Origin: Chiridota heheva
Lineage: Eukaryota > Echinodermata > Holothuroidea > Apodida > Chiridotidae
Direction: 5' to 3'
Assembly: GCA_020152595.1 (NCBI GenBank)
Contig: JAIGNY010001477.1
Location: 538,501 to 602,500 of the forward strand
Length of the DNA stretch: 64,000 nt
The notes below the pieces were generated by a model. It was not told where the DNA came from. It did not search any database and saw nothing but the letters and a program-made list of their open reading frames with translations. Both the position numbers and the translations under genes were made by a program. Of the stretch, positions 34,605 through 45,035 are shown piece by piece. Within the stretch, counting starts at the first letter, position 1; each line of letters starts with the position of its first letter.

Positions 34605-36124
34605 GCATTTTCATGGTGGCGGATCTGATCGTGTGCATTGGATCTTATCACGAGCTTGGATTCAAGCGAGAATGCATTTAGCGCTTGCTATGAAGCACTT
34701 TGGTCAAATCTTCTACCTGGTAAATACGACTTCATTGTGACAAGGTGGTTAGCGAATAAAGGAAACATATGTGGCATGGTTACACAGTTTCACATTCATT
34801 GTTCATGGCAAGAAATTAAACAGATCTCTGAAATTACAGAAAGAAGCTCGAAATTTTCAACCCTTCCAAAACAGAAAGAAAGTTAGAAATTAACTTGAAG
34901 AAGAAAAAAATAGTCAGAAACTAAAAATTAAAGAGAGAATTGCTTGATCACACTTACGCAGCAGTAATTGTTTGGCTGGTGGGTGAATGTGCAAATAATT
35001 CCACCAATCAGAAATGTGGGATTTTGTGGTATTGTCATTTCCACGCTAATCCATCATTCTGTAAATAATTATTTAATCATTTATCTCAAATCTTGTATAA
35101 TGTACTAGTTTCTGTTTTATATTTGAGTTTCCATTGACTTGACATGATAAAAAAGAAAAGCATGATGTTCACCTGCATTTCGATTTGAATGCCAATATTC
35201 GATAGACCTTAAAGGTTTGATGACATCTAGAGGCAACTTACGCTTAGATAATTCAAAATATAAAATGGACCATTAATACAGCAAAAACTCACATCAAAAT
35301 CAGTTAAAAACTGACCATTTTAGAACATTTTCAAGTTGTTGGTCTTATTGCGCAATAATTTGTGACATATATAAAACATGTCTTTAATTATTTAAGTAAT
35401 TCTTTGTTTTTTTAATCTTCTCTAAAATATATTTTGAAAGTCAATATCCGGTTCCATCTAGATATTTTAAGACTTGATTATACCCCTATGGCAACAGGTA
35501 ACCAGCAAGAAAGAAATCAAAACTTGAAGAACATATTGAAAGAATGATTTAATTTAAGGATGTCGAGCTGTGTTCCTCTGATGACATCACAAGGTTTGAC
35601 TGATTTTTAAAATCTTGAAAATTTGATTGAACATAACTGAAAAATGCACAAGCTTTTTAAAGATTATAGGGCATTATACGAAGAATTTAATGTGGAAAAT
35701 GCTACATGTCACAAGATCTTTAACATTGTTTAGCATCACAAGGACTTAAAGAAAACAATCGCAATTGAATTTGTCTCCATATTAATATTATTCAGCAATG
35801 TGCCATATTGATTACGTTTAATGCTGGCAGTGGCTTTCCATAATGAGTCTACCTGACGCAAGAGAGCGTTGAAATCACGGCAGTGTTACTTGGCAGTATT
35901 TTGATCGCTACCTCACCAACAACGCCTGATATATACATGTAGAAGAACAATATATAAGGTGCAAAAGAACAGCCAGAAAAAACAAGATTTTGAGAAGAGT
36001 AATATAAAGCGTTGTTTCCCCTTGAGAAAATATTCAGATTATTACATTTTGAAGCTTTTCATAAAAAATTGAAGAAATTGAATCATCAGGAAATGATATC
36101 AGTGTCCTTGTAAAAATAATTGAT
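34605..36124. other. No gene seen
   Basis: AT-rich DNA. The 82-codon frame at 34638-34886 has no recognisable domain and no clear splice context. Confidence 0.5.
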
Positions 36125-36745
36125 TTTTTTCCATAAAGGAGTATTCCCATGATTTTTGTAAAATTTTATTTGAAAGAGCATACTTTTAGAGCCAATTTGG
36201 TACAAAAAAAGTTGATATCATATTCCGTTCAGGAGATATGGATTTTTAAAGATTTCCCAATTGCATTTTAAAGTTTTTGTACAGTATGATGAATTTGGGT
36301 TTGATGATATCATAGAGGCAATTCTATTGCTAATGTTTATGTATTTCTTTGAATGTTAATTGGTTGTTTCTGTATGATTAGAAACCAATTTTTTAAAAAC
36401 TTATTGAAGTAGGTATATTTGGCAATGTATATAAATACCTAACTTCCATAATATTTGGCAATGTATATAAATATCTAACTTTCATCAATTTATTTTTCTA
36501 GCAGGTTTTACTAATAAAAGAGGATAATATATTTTAATGAAATACATATCTTTGTGGGAGAATGTGTTGCTGTGATGTCATACTGAGCCTTTTCCTATCG
36601 TTTATTGGCATTTTGTGTGAACCTTAAAATTTAAATATCTCCTGGTAGGAATAACATATGAAAATGATTTTTGTACTAAATTTTTCTACAATTTTTCTCT
36701 TATGAAAGGTTACGAAAAAACATGGGAATATTCTTTTAATATTTT
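36125..36745. mobile_element. MITE family E copy
   Basis: AAAGGAGTATTCCCATGATT at the left end and CATGGGAATATTCTTTTAA at the right end are inverted copies. Both arms continue with a TTTTGTA-AAATTTT-type block, GATATCAT-like sequence and a GATGATATCATAGAGGC/GTGATGTCATAC block. A short internal direct repeat (TTTGGCAATGTATATAAATA) lies at 36418-36470. Confidence 0.65.
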
Positions 36746-36885
36746 TATTGCTTGAAAATAAATGAATTATTTTAACTAAAAATAATTTCAAAGAATTTTT
36801 AATTGTACTGTAAAGTCTGTAATGTCTTTATTAGCTAATGTACTTCATTTACTGATACTGTACAGCACTAGATTTTTTTATTTAA

Positions 36886-37464
36886 AGGAGCACTATACCA
36901 AAAAGTAAGGGCGCTTGTTTTTGTGAATTTCACAGATACTATTTACAACAGCTCAATAACTTCATGCCTCCATAGCCCACAGGTGATGTGAGGGCAAAGG
37001 TCACTTGAATATTCATAAACCGTATTTTCTCTAATAAATGCCCCCGGGGCGTTGCATTTGGAAAACAGGGGGGCGTTTATTCGAGGGTAAAGTATGAAGA
37101 AAAAAATGTAACTTACAAAAGAATGGCAATTTCTTTTAGGCCTATGATATTAGTTTCTTCAAGCGATTTTTGTGTTTTTAGCATTATTGTGCAAGGATTA
37201 TTAATGGAATATACTCTTTGCATATTTTCCACTTGGTTACGTTCGACTTACAGCCTTTTCAAGTCACATTCGGTAAGTTAAACGACGTTGTTACATCCTG
37301 AAAGTATGAAAAATGACGGGGGGGCGTTTATTACAGGGGGGGGCGTTTATTGGAGAAAATACGGTAAATCAGAAAATTGCTATACCATTGCATGCTAGAT
37401 AAGTATTTGATTTTTTTGGGGACCCTCTAAGAATACGCTCTCATTTATCTTGTCTAGTGCTCCT
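36886..37464. mobile_element. TTAA-flanked MITE with AGGAGCACTA ends (host of a nested MITE)
   Basis: TTAA at 36882-36885 is followed by AGGAGCACTA. TAGTGCTCCT is followed by TTAA at 37465-37468. The terminal 10 bp are perfect inverted repeats and the flanks are identical TTAA. A second MITE lies inside at 37019-37365. No protein is encoded. Confidence 0.8.
37019..37365. mobile_element. Nested MITE with CCGTATTTTCTC ends
   Basis: ACCGTATTTTCTCTAATAAA at the left and the reverse complement of the right end, ACCGTATTTTCTCCAATAAA (then CGCCCCCCC), match over about 28 bp with one mismatch in the part quoted. G-rich GGGGGGCGTTTATT blocks recur inside. The right side has TA after CGG. The left side has AA, so a TA target duplication is possible if one base changed. 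It splits the TTAA element around it, so it is the younger insertion. Confidence 0.82.
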
Positions 37465-37656
37465 TTAATTTCAATTTCTTGAAAATCATAGGAGCACTCT
37501 GCCCAAATGTTTGGACGCATTTTTCATGAGTCTCAAAAATATTTTAATATACTTTCCGTGTACATGATGGTACCGAAAATTGTTAATACGAATGTTAAAA
37601 TCAACAATATTTTTTATAAAGAATTCTTACATATTTCATTTTTCAGTGACACAAGT

Positions 37657-37664
37657 ATCAAAAG
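37657..37664. repeat. Target duplication of foldback element, left
   Basis: ATCAAAAG; the identical partner is at 38020-38027. Confidence 0.85.
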
Positions 37665-38019
37665 GGTATCGGCCCACTGGTTTGAAGGCCTGATAGTCCG
37701 AAGGTTCACTAGTCAGTAGGTTCACTAGTCCGAAGGCCCAAAAGTCCCGAAGGCCCAAAAGAAAGTCCAATAGTCCGAAGTTTCAATAGTCCGAAGGTTT
37801 ACCCTAACACTAACCTTAACATTTGAGATAGTGAGCTTTTGGACTAGTAAACCTTCAGACTATCAGACCTTCGGACTAGTGGGCCTTTTCTTTTGGTCTA
37901 TTGAACCTTTAGACTAGTGGGCCTTTATTTTAGACTATTAAACCTTCAGACTAGTAAGCCTTTATTTCAGACTATTGAACCTTCAGACTAATGGGCCTTC
38001 AGACCAGTGGGCGGACACC
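37665..38019. mobile_element. Foldback transposon with 8-bp target duplication
   Basis: The left end GGTATCGGCCCACTGGTTTG + AAGGCC and the reverse complement of the right end, GGTGTCCGCCCACTGGTCTG + AAGGCC, match at 22 of 26 positions. The interior is two opposed blocks of short repeats built from TAGTCCGAAGGTTCACTAGTC on the left and GACTAGTGGGCCTT/GACTATTGAACCTTCA on the right, meeting at a loop near 37797-37830. A perfect 8-bp direct repeat ATCAAAAG flanks the element. No transposase is present. The class is unassigned; an 8-bp duplication fits hAT or Merlin. Confidence 0.88.
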
Positions 38020-38027
38020 ATCAAAAG
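38020..38027. repeat. Target duplication of foldback element, right
   Basis: ATCAAAAG; the identical partner is at 37657-37664. Confidence 0.85.
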
Positions 38028-38330
38028 TGCATGTGTTATTTCAAATTTCCTATGATTGACTTGATATTTATTTTTTTTTTCTGCGAAGTCCTCATTGTAT
38101 AAAATGGACTTGCTTGACCACTGAACGAATCCTTTAAGGTTTTGTGACCCATTGAGGTGACCATAACATTGTGAGCCTTTTAGCGACTTCCACCAGTATA
38201 CCAAACTACTACATTAGTTGTCCTTGTCTGTGGATGATCCAAGACTTTTCTGTTCAACCACTGACTGAAAAGTCTTGAGTTTAATAAATAAATAGTCTTG
38301 AATTTTGATAATAGCATGCATGGTTTTTAA

Positions 38331-38667
38331 CCCCTTGAGCGCTAGAATCGGATAATCTGCAGCTTCCCCTGCTTGTACATCTATGTATCTAGCGCTCTGG
38401 TTTAGTGCTAGAATCGGATAATTCACAGCTTCCCCTGCTTGTACATCTATGTTTCTAGCACTCAAGTTGAGCGCTAGAATCGGATAATTCACAGCTTTCC
38501 CTGCTTGTACATCTATGTTTCTAGCACTCAAGTTGATCGCTAGAATCGGATAATCTGCAGCTTCCCCTGCTTGTACATCTATGTTTCTAGCACTCAAGTT
38601 GAGCGCTAGAATCGGATTATCTGCAGCTTCTGCTGCCCGTACTTATACTTACTAGCGCTCAAGGGGG
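38331..38667. mobile_element. TTAA|CCCC element with interior expanded to five 66-bp units
   Basis: Flanked by TTAA (38327-38330 and 38668-38671), it starts CCCCTTGAGCGCTAG and ends CTAGCGCTCAAGGGGG, a terminal inverted repeat of about 15 bp. TTAA duplications with CCC termini are typical of piggyBac-type elements. The interior is five units, each with GCGCTAGAATCGG at 38339, 38405, 38471, 38537 and 38603, exactly 66 bp apart. Unit boundaries read TTTCTAGCACTCAAGTTGA, so every unit has its own inverted ends. As 66 is divisible by three, a minus-strand frame stays open through it; I regard that as a by-product. Confidence 0.85.
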
Positions 38668-38671
38668 TTAA

Positions 38672-38745
38672 CCCCTTAAGCGCTAGAATCGGATAATCTG
38701 CAGCTTCCCCTGCCCGTATATATACGTTTCTAGCACTCAAGGGGG
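38672..38745. mobile_element. Single-unit TTAA|CCCC mini-element, 74 bp
   Basis: Between the shared TTAA at 38668-38671 and TTAA at 38746-38749 lies one unit of the same sequence: CCCCTTAAGCGCTAGAATCG at the left and TTTCTAGCACTCAAGGGGG at the right. It is among the shortest possible forms of such an element and shows that the five-unit neighbour is an internally amplified version. Confidence 0.85.
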
Positions 38746-39408
38746 TTAAGTTCTGAGTAATCAAAGTTCAAAATTTAAAAAAAAATGTAATGTATGAACA
38801 GGAAAACACCCCAAAATGCTTGTTTTCTTTATATTTCTTCCCATCATTTCAGACCTTGAAAATGTTCAAAATACCTTCTTGAGGTTGGTTGGTGGTACAG
38901 TATGTCAGTGATCAGTCCTCTACATCAAATCTTCTTCTTTTTTTCGAAGAGAAATGGCAGAGGGTTAAAAACCAATGAATTTATATTAGAAAATAGAGAC
39001 TTTGTCCTGTTCATACATCAAAAAGTAGCACAAACATTTGCATATTGGAACAACAATCTTAAAAAGCTGTAAAATGGCCAATTTTTAACTGATTTTTATG
39101 ATTTTTGTTTCTTTTATGTGTTTTAGTGGACTTCAAACAAATCAATTTAGCTAATGTTGCATCTAGTTGTCCATTTACATTTAATTGCAGTGACGGAGTT
39201 GGAATTAATTATGAAATTTCCCATGGTTTTGAGTAAAGGTGTCGAAAATCTTCCCCGAAAAATTGCGACAGAAATGTTGTGAATACATCTCTATATACTT
39301 CCCTCTTACGCAATTTAATGTACTTTTCATCGCACAATTACACGGGGGGGATGTCTTAGAGCACATATTTCCCACATATACTTTTAATCATGAAATCTAA
39401 AAAAATTA

Positions 39409-39419
39409 ATATGCAATGA

Positions 39420-39453
<34 letters not shown>

Positions 39454-39509
39454 GGTGGTGGTGGTGGTGGTGGTGGCTGGTGGCTGGTGGCTGGTGGTGG
39501 TGGTGGTGG

Positions 39510-39553
<44 letters not shown>

Positions 39554-39560
39554 GCTGCTG
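39409..39560. repeat. (ATG)n / (GTG)n microsatellite
   Basis: Blocks of ATG, GTG, CTGGTGG and again ATG triplets. A poly-His frame on the minus strand and poly-Met/Val frames on the plus strand are artefacts. It lies about 195 bp upstream of the first PIX exon found. Confidence 0.95.
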
Positions 39561-39754
39561 CTGATATGATGACGACGACGATGCTGATGATTTTTTCTTC
39601 TGATTCCTGATTTTATCGCAGTTATAACTGCAGGAACCATTTTTTTTACCAGTTCTGAGCTATTGTTGGCTCTAGTGGTCCGTATACCTTTACTTGCAGT
39701 GATATACAGTACAGTACTTCCAGATTCAACAGGTTTCTTTCCATCTTGTTGCAG

Positions 39755-39831
39755 GTCCCGGAAGCCCAGTCAAGTCTGCAAGCAATAAAGAAAATACTAA
39801 TACAGAAGAGAAGAATGAATACCAAGATCAG
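39755..39831 (+). CDS. PIX-type RhoGEF, exon before the DH domain
   Basis: This 77-bp exon follows a polypyrimidine tract and CAG (39752-39754) and ends at CAG|GTATGG. The first two bases finish a codon begun upstream; then 25 codons read PGSPVKSASNKENTNTEEKN and EYQDQ, ending on a codon boundary. Joined in phase to the next exon it gives NEYQDQ-VVQNMVETEKEY, which lines up residue for residue with the linker/DH junction of vertebrate PIX proteins (Tyr, then V-V, Q-N, E-T-E, E-Y). The Ser/Lys/Glu-rich linker is expected between SH3 and DH. A human ortholog would be ARHGEF7 or ARHGEF6; I cannot tell which. Confidence 0.78.
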
Positions 39832-40349
39832 GTATGGTCTCCCAATCGGGAGATTTTTGTCATAACCCACAATTCATCTTTCCAAATTCAAATCTTTTCA
39901 AAGAAATACATAACAATAAAATAGGTTTAAGCCAAAGGTAGGAAAAATGCATGTGAAATATTCTAATTTTATTGGTGCAAGAGAACCATTAAATCATTTT
40001 CTTTATTTTTACCAGTACAAATTTGAGTTTCACCAGAGAATTTTTTTAAATTCATTTCAATAGTTTCTGAAGAGCAGATTTCAACGTTATAGTCGCCAGC
40101 AAAAGCTCAAATTTTGCAGAAATATTCATTTCATTATCGTTTGCACAGTTTACAACTTTAGAATCACAGAATTTGAAAAGCAAAAAAATATAACGGATGA
40201 ACTTATTACCAACAGTTTGAATAATTATGGTCACTGCGCATGTTTCGATCTTCCACTTGTAAGATCTCTTAATTGGGAGTATGTACGTTAATATAGCCAA
40301 AATAAATTATTGTAGTTTCTGATTAATTATTCTTCAACTCTTGGTCGTT
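39832..40349. other. Intron, no other gene seen
   Basis: Start of the 10.7-kb PIX intron. It is AT-rich, and short minus-strand frames have no recognisable motif. Confidence 0.55.
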
Positions 40350-41475
40350 TATTTAAGGAATATTGAACATAAAGTTCCATGTCTATGGTACTGTAGACCA
40401 ATAAATAAACAAATTAATCTAAAAAAATAAATAATTTGATGTCTTATTTCGTTAATGGAGTTTAGGATACAAAAAAAAAAAATGACTTGTACAAAGCAAA
40501 CCGCATGTAAATCTACCAGAGGAAAAGCTCCTCGCAAGCAATTGCATTTCAAAGATTTCACCAGTGTATTTGTTAAAAAGCAACCTTGCAATATAAAATG
40601 TGATGTCATAAAGGCAGATCAAAGATAAAAAAAAATTAAAAAAATTCTTTCTATAAAATTATTATTTTTTTCAATTTAAATTAAATTCTTAATAACATGA
40701 GTAGACGGGCAAAATATGATTTAGAAAAGTGCATGTTAAACCCTCACAGTCCACCACATCATCCTTGTCTTCCCCCTGTACAACCTTCCCAGAACTTCCC
40801 TCACCCCTCACAACTCCATAGCCGAGCTCATCCAGAAAAACCTTCGGATGAAATTATCTCCTTCCTTCATCATGCCTCCCTCTACAACCATATTTAGTTC
40901 TACTCTCCCACCCTACCTACTTTTGCTTTTTTAGCACCCCAACACTTCCTCTCTTGATCCCAGCTTCCTGGCTTTTAGTCCCCGTGTTTCTCTCAGTCTC
41001 CCCCTATTTTCTTTCTTTCCTACCTCTGGAATGATCTAACCTCTCAGGCACAATTTGATCCTCGCTGTCATGGTGCCGGTAAGCCCTTCATCAAACAAAC
41101 AAACAAACATTTATAGTGCAAGGGTTCATGAGCAGGTGGGCAAAGCCTGTTCTTGCAAAGTGCATGTTATTTCCCCATCTCAATAATTAAGCATAAGCTG
41201 TTTCCAATCAATTTAGAAAGAGGCAATTATTTTGCAAAGAAATACGTAAACATTTGTATTGGAACTGCAATCATGACATCACATTGTACACAGCAAGGTC
41301 ACTTTTCAACCAGGGTGTTATCATTTAGACTTGCGCAATCTTTGAAATGCAATAAATTTTAGATGGAAAAAGATATCAACATGATTTTTCCGCCAGTTTG
41401 TTTCTTTGATAGTCCTCTATCATAGTTATGAAAATAAAAAATCGGCAGGAATATTCCTTTAAGAAGGACTTGTAC
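40350..41475. mobile_element. MITE family E, long-armed copy split by a LINE
   Basis: The left arm starts TTAAGGAATATTGAAC, and the right arm ends GGAATATTCCTTTAA. Read inward from each end, both arms carry a TTTGAAATGCAAT/AATTGC-type block, a CAAGGT-ACTTTT/AAGGTTGCTTTTTAAC block and ATGACATCACATT, so the arms are long inverted repeats of some 270 bp. A family A LINE tail sits in the middle (40733-41108). Confidence 0.6.
40733..41108 (+). mobile_element. LINE family A, 3' end only
   Basis: CCCTGTACAACCTTCCCAGA, CTCCCTCTACAACCATATTT and TGACCTCTCAGGCACAATTT-type blocks match 4133-4420, and the copy ends in AACAAACAAACAAAC. It is heavily 5' truncated. A diverged ~43-bp sequence ending AAGTGCATGTTA occurs on both sides (about 40695-40736 and 41128-41170). 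It may be part of the host element rather than a target duplication. Confidence 0.85.
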
Positions 41476-41795
41476 TTTATGATTGTATAAAAGAAGGATT
41501 TCAGCTTCATAATTAAGCACTTACAGTAGCTGCTCACAAACTCATTTTAAGGTAGCATGTAACAGGACAGTTCATTTCACGTTGATGGCATTATTTAATA
41601 TTAATGATGTCCTACTATTGTCGAAGCAAATGAACAACACTGTTATCCAGCATGTATACTATGGAAGTTATGCTCCACTTACAGATCTTTGGAAAAGTAG
41701 AGACAAAATAACCTTTCAACTGCTTAAAAATCAAGTAAAAACAAAGAAAATAGCAAAAATTTATGTTATAAAGATTGTTTTAAAATTTACGAAAG
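41476..41795. other. Intron, no gene seen
   Basis: The 116-codon frame starting at 41582 runs into the inverted repeat that follows and has no domain character. Confidence 0.5.
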
Positions 41796-41955
41796 GGTTA
41801 ATTCATAGTGCGCTATGTTTTCGGCACAGGATAATGCATACACGCTGGGCAGAGATTAAGCGATGCAAGCCTGAGTGCATACAGCATCATCTCTGCCCTG
41901 CTCCTATACATTATCCTGTGCTGAAAATATAGCACACTATGAATTAACCTTTCCA
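41796..41955. mobile_element. Foldback MITE, about 65-bp arms
   Basis: GGGTTAATTCATAGTGCGCT ... CGGCACAGGATAATG ... GGGCAGAGAT pairs with ATCTCTGCCC ... CATTATCCTGTGCTG ... AGCACACTATGAATTAACC. The arms are about 65-70 bp with a loop of about 20. A related GGTTAATTGACC stretch near 42425 may be a decayed second end. Confidence 0.78.
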
Positions 41956-42895
41956 GGTTTCCAAATAGTCCACTCCCACCATAGCAACGCGGTAACTATG
42001 TGGGGCAAACAAACCTCAAATCCGCAATCGTGCATTACCAATTGCGTTGACATTTAGATGTTTGTGAGGCCTGTCGCAAGCTTTGATTCATTTATGGCAC
42101 TTCTCCGGATTTTTAGAGTTTTTAGCAAAAAAGGATAAACAAAATTCAGTTTGCTATCTGTTCTTGACAGCAATCAGATTTACAAAGCCCGCAGCGGGCC
42201 CTTAAGCACAATTTTTGTTTACCATTTTACCTTCACTCAGTCTGTGTGTGCAGAAATTTGTTTTGTACAGTAAGTTGCATTGACTACTTGAGCGCGCACA
42301 CTTAGCTAGCTGTACTGTACCAGGACAGTGTAGGATGTTTGCCCCCACGTAGTTATGCAGATTTTGTTGCTAGGCAAATTCATAGAGTGATTGGTTAAAA
42401 CAAGCTGTCAATCATCAAACCCAGAAAGGTTAATTGACCCTGTTCATATATATTAACTATTTTTCTTATCAACAATTGCAAAAATTTGGGATGAACATTT
42501 GAAAAATACACAAATTATTACTTTTGGAATAATTTGTTTAAGATCATGACAATATTAACACGCGTAGTGTTATCGCATGTCGTGTAAAAATACGCACATT
42601 GAACATTGCATGAGAACAATGGAAAATTTAGATGCACTGCCAAGACATGTAGTGTGTGTGCATGGTTTGATATGCATATACATTCAGCACAGATAATCAA
42701 TGGATTCTTTCAATGCAATAAGTATATAGAGTATTATGAACATTTGTTAGCGTCTGAATTTCTAAGACGTAAATGAAAAAAAAAAATGAATGGGTATTTC
42801 TATCTATTTTCTTATGTAAATATTTATTAATGTACAGCAATTGTATGAAGCACACTACACTAGGTGATTCTGATAAAAAAGTTTAATTCTAACCA
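41956..42895. other. Intron, no gene seen
   Basis: AT-rich, with GCAGCGGGC-type GC patches. No recognisable gene or RNA. Confidence 0.5.
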
Positions 42896-43023
42896 CACCC
42901 CCAAGCTACTCTTCATCCCCCACCCCCCGCCTCATCCCCACCCCCGCCTCATCCCCCACCCCCACCTCATCCCCACCCCCGCCTCATCCCCCTCCTCATC
43001 CCCCCATCTCCACCCCCACCCCC
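42896..43023. repeat. C-rich minisatellite, G4-capable on the minus strand
   Basis: A ~17-bp unit CCCCACCCCCGCCTCAT is repeated imperfectly about 7 times. The minus strand therefore carries many GGGG/GGGGG runs at short spacing, a sequence type able to form G-quadruplexes. Confidence 0.9.
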
Positions 43024-43092
43024 AATTGAATAGGAAGAAAAGACAACTTTGGAAGAATTCGATTAAGGGAAGAAGAATTGTCTTCTAGTTAA

Positions 43093-43671
43093 AGGATTAG
43101 ATCAGTGGTCAAGCATGTCCATCTTATATGAAAGAGGACTTAAAAAGAAACAAAATAGTGAAGAAAGCATTTAAAAATCTTATTCTGTTAAGGAGATATT
43201 CCAGTCTAAAGCTCTTTCTTATCTGTGTGGAAATGACTGGTGTAGTAAGTCTACTGTGGAAGGTCGGTGCTCTCTTCCTCACATTCCTAATAATTGTTAA
43301 TGTATTCTAAAGAAAATTGAAGTCCTTTTTTTCAATTTTTCAATTTTTTTCCCTCATAGTTTCTTCGGGGGGTAAATTACAGTTAAATTACCCTTTCTAG
43401 ATTCTGTTTTACTACTTTCTGGACACGTTTGGTTTTTAAGCCTCAAAATCGCAGCAGAAAAAATAATAGAGTACATAAATACTATGCGGAATTTGAGGCT
43501 GTGATGTCACAACTAGTCTGATTTTAGTCGTTTCTACACAAATGATACCAAACTTTTATTTGAAATTTCTCCTTAACAGAATAAGATTTTTGAATGTTTT
43601 CTTCACCATTTTGTTTCTTTTGAAGTCCTCTTTCATATAAGATGGACTTGGTTGACCATTGAACTAATCCT
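43093..43671. mobile_element. MITE family K, complete copy with TTAA flanks
   Basis: TTAA (43089-43092) is followed by AGGATTAGATCAGTGGTCAA; at the other end TTGACCATTGAACTAATCCT is followed by TTAA (43672-43675). The arms (about 125 bp) share TCCATCTTATATGAAAGAGG, AAAAGAAACAAAATAGTGA and AAAATCTTATTCTGTTAAG in inverted form. The centre carries AATCGCAGCAG and a CTAGTCTGATTTTAGTCGTT block. No transposase is present; small hydrophobic frames recur among copies but vary in frame. A second right arm is duplicated just outside (43676-43790). Confidence 0.82.
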
Positions 43672-43974
43672 TTAATATCTCTTAACGGAATAAGATTTTG
43701 GAATGTTTTCTTAACCATTTTGTTTCTTTTGAAGTCCTCTTTCATATAAGATTGACTTGGTTAATCCCTATACTAATCCTCTAAGACACATAAAAAGTGT
43801 ATGCCCTTTTCTGTATGGAAAGATAAGAGAATTTATGTAGCTGCCTTAAATGTATGTTCCACTTGTATATTTTTGTAAATTGTTTCGTATCACATACACC
43901 AAATTGACAGTGGGAAGGAAGCGCTTCAATAAAGTTAGCTTGTTGGCAATCGAAGATGATTAGCCATGTCTGAT

Positions 43975-45035
43975 GTATTTTACTTAAAGATGTTCGAGAT
44001 TTTGTGATGACCCAAGTCTGATGACAGAATTTCAACATTGCCGTGACAGTCAGGTAGAAATGATTCTGAACTGGGGCAAACAATAATTGGCATGTGACAT
44101 TAGGAATGTTTAGCATCACTTAATGTTGACAATGTGCACTTATGTTCTATGAGTAAGTCTATCAATAATTCTTGAATGTCAAAACTCATCGCTGGGTCAG
44201 CTGTACTATGATATATCATGTTTTCACATGTGTTTGCATTCAATATTAATGTACTTTCTCTGTTTCTGTGTCATGGATTGCCAGAAAGCATTCAAGATTT
44301 TAATAGAAATGGCACACATGTGTCACCGTTGTCATGCTAGTATTGACATCACAACCCTTCCTATAACAAAAAAGTATTTTACCTTAATATGTTAGAGACT
44401 GTGATTACCCAAGTCTGATGATGTCATACACACAGCATTAAAATTGCTGTGAAGATCTTAAGAGCACATTAGGAGGTAGAAATGATTCCGAACTGGGGCA
44501 AACGATAATTGACATGTGACGTTAGGAATGTTTAGCGTAACTTACTATTGACAACGTGCACTATGTGTTGAATGAGTAAATCAATCGATAATACTTGAAT
44601 GTCAAATCTCATTTTTGCTTCAGCTTCAGTAGCAGTACTACATGTATGATATATTTTCATGTTTTTAGATAGTGAGTGTCAGGCTAGTATGACATCACAA
44701 CCTCACCTACACCAGTCTTTTGTACTTTACTTGAATAAGCTGTCCCAAGATTTTATGATCAGATGATTAAAGCAGAGTCCAATGCTGTTAAGCATGTCTA
44801 TTTTGTACAAAAGAATTCAAAAGATGAAAATAGGAAGAAAAAAAGCATTGATAAATTATTTTCCATAATTGAATTATTTAGTAATTCAAGTCTAAATCAG
44901 ATATACAGTATAAAGAATTAAAAACATTTTAGCCTAGTAGTGACATCACAGCCTCACCTACAGTACCTCTGAAGTCTTTTGTATTTTACTTAAATATGCT
45001 TTCCAAGATTTTGGGGCCAGATGAGTAAATCATTG
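43975..45035 (+). repeat. Cluster of direct repeats, ~260-350 bp units
   Basis: 43985-44240 and 44390-44665 share GTAGAAATGATTC, GAACTGGGGCAAAC, GGAATGTTTAGC and TTGAATGTCAAA. A TGACATCACAACC...CTACA...TTTTGTACTTTACTT... block recurs near 44340, 44680 and 44940. About three to four diverged units are present. Function unknown; it is intronic. Confidence 0.65.

Larger units (their letters stand above)
38150..39400 (+). repeat. Dispersed repeat B, longest copy, carrying two TTAA elements
   Basis: The proximal part (38240-38326 plus 38750-39190) aligns with 5085-5745, and the distal part (39190-39400) with 25560-25950 and 29560-29835. The alignment is broken only by 38327-38749, which is absent from copy 1 (AGCATGTGTAGTTTTCACGT there), so those bases are an insertion. 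The adjacent 38060-38145 stretch has family K arm blocks. Confidence 0.7.

Noticed and set aside
38214-38597. 127-codon minus-strand frame with a 22-residue repeat
   Set aside because: It lies in the 66-bp tandem interior of a TTAA element; the frame stays open only because 66 is divisible by three.
39356-39640. Poly-His/poly-Met frames
   Set aside because: They come from (ATG)n/(GTG)n microsatellite DNA.
1-39754. Upstream CH and SH3 exons of the PIX gene
   Set aside because: I looked for the SH3 signatures (ALYDF-like, GWFP-NYV-like) with splice borders and did not find them; they may be outside the window or missed by eye.
41582-41932. 116-codon frame as a gene
   Set aside because: Half of it lies in a foldback element, and no domain is recognisable.
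43128-43310. Small hydrophobic protein conserved in several places (MKEDLKRNK...; also 5829, 63111 and inverted at 43524, 63350)
   Set aside because: The similarity is explained by copies of MITE family K; frames are not kept consistently and the inverted arm is equally open.
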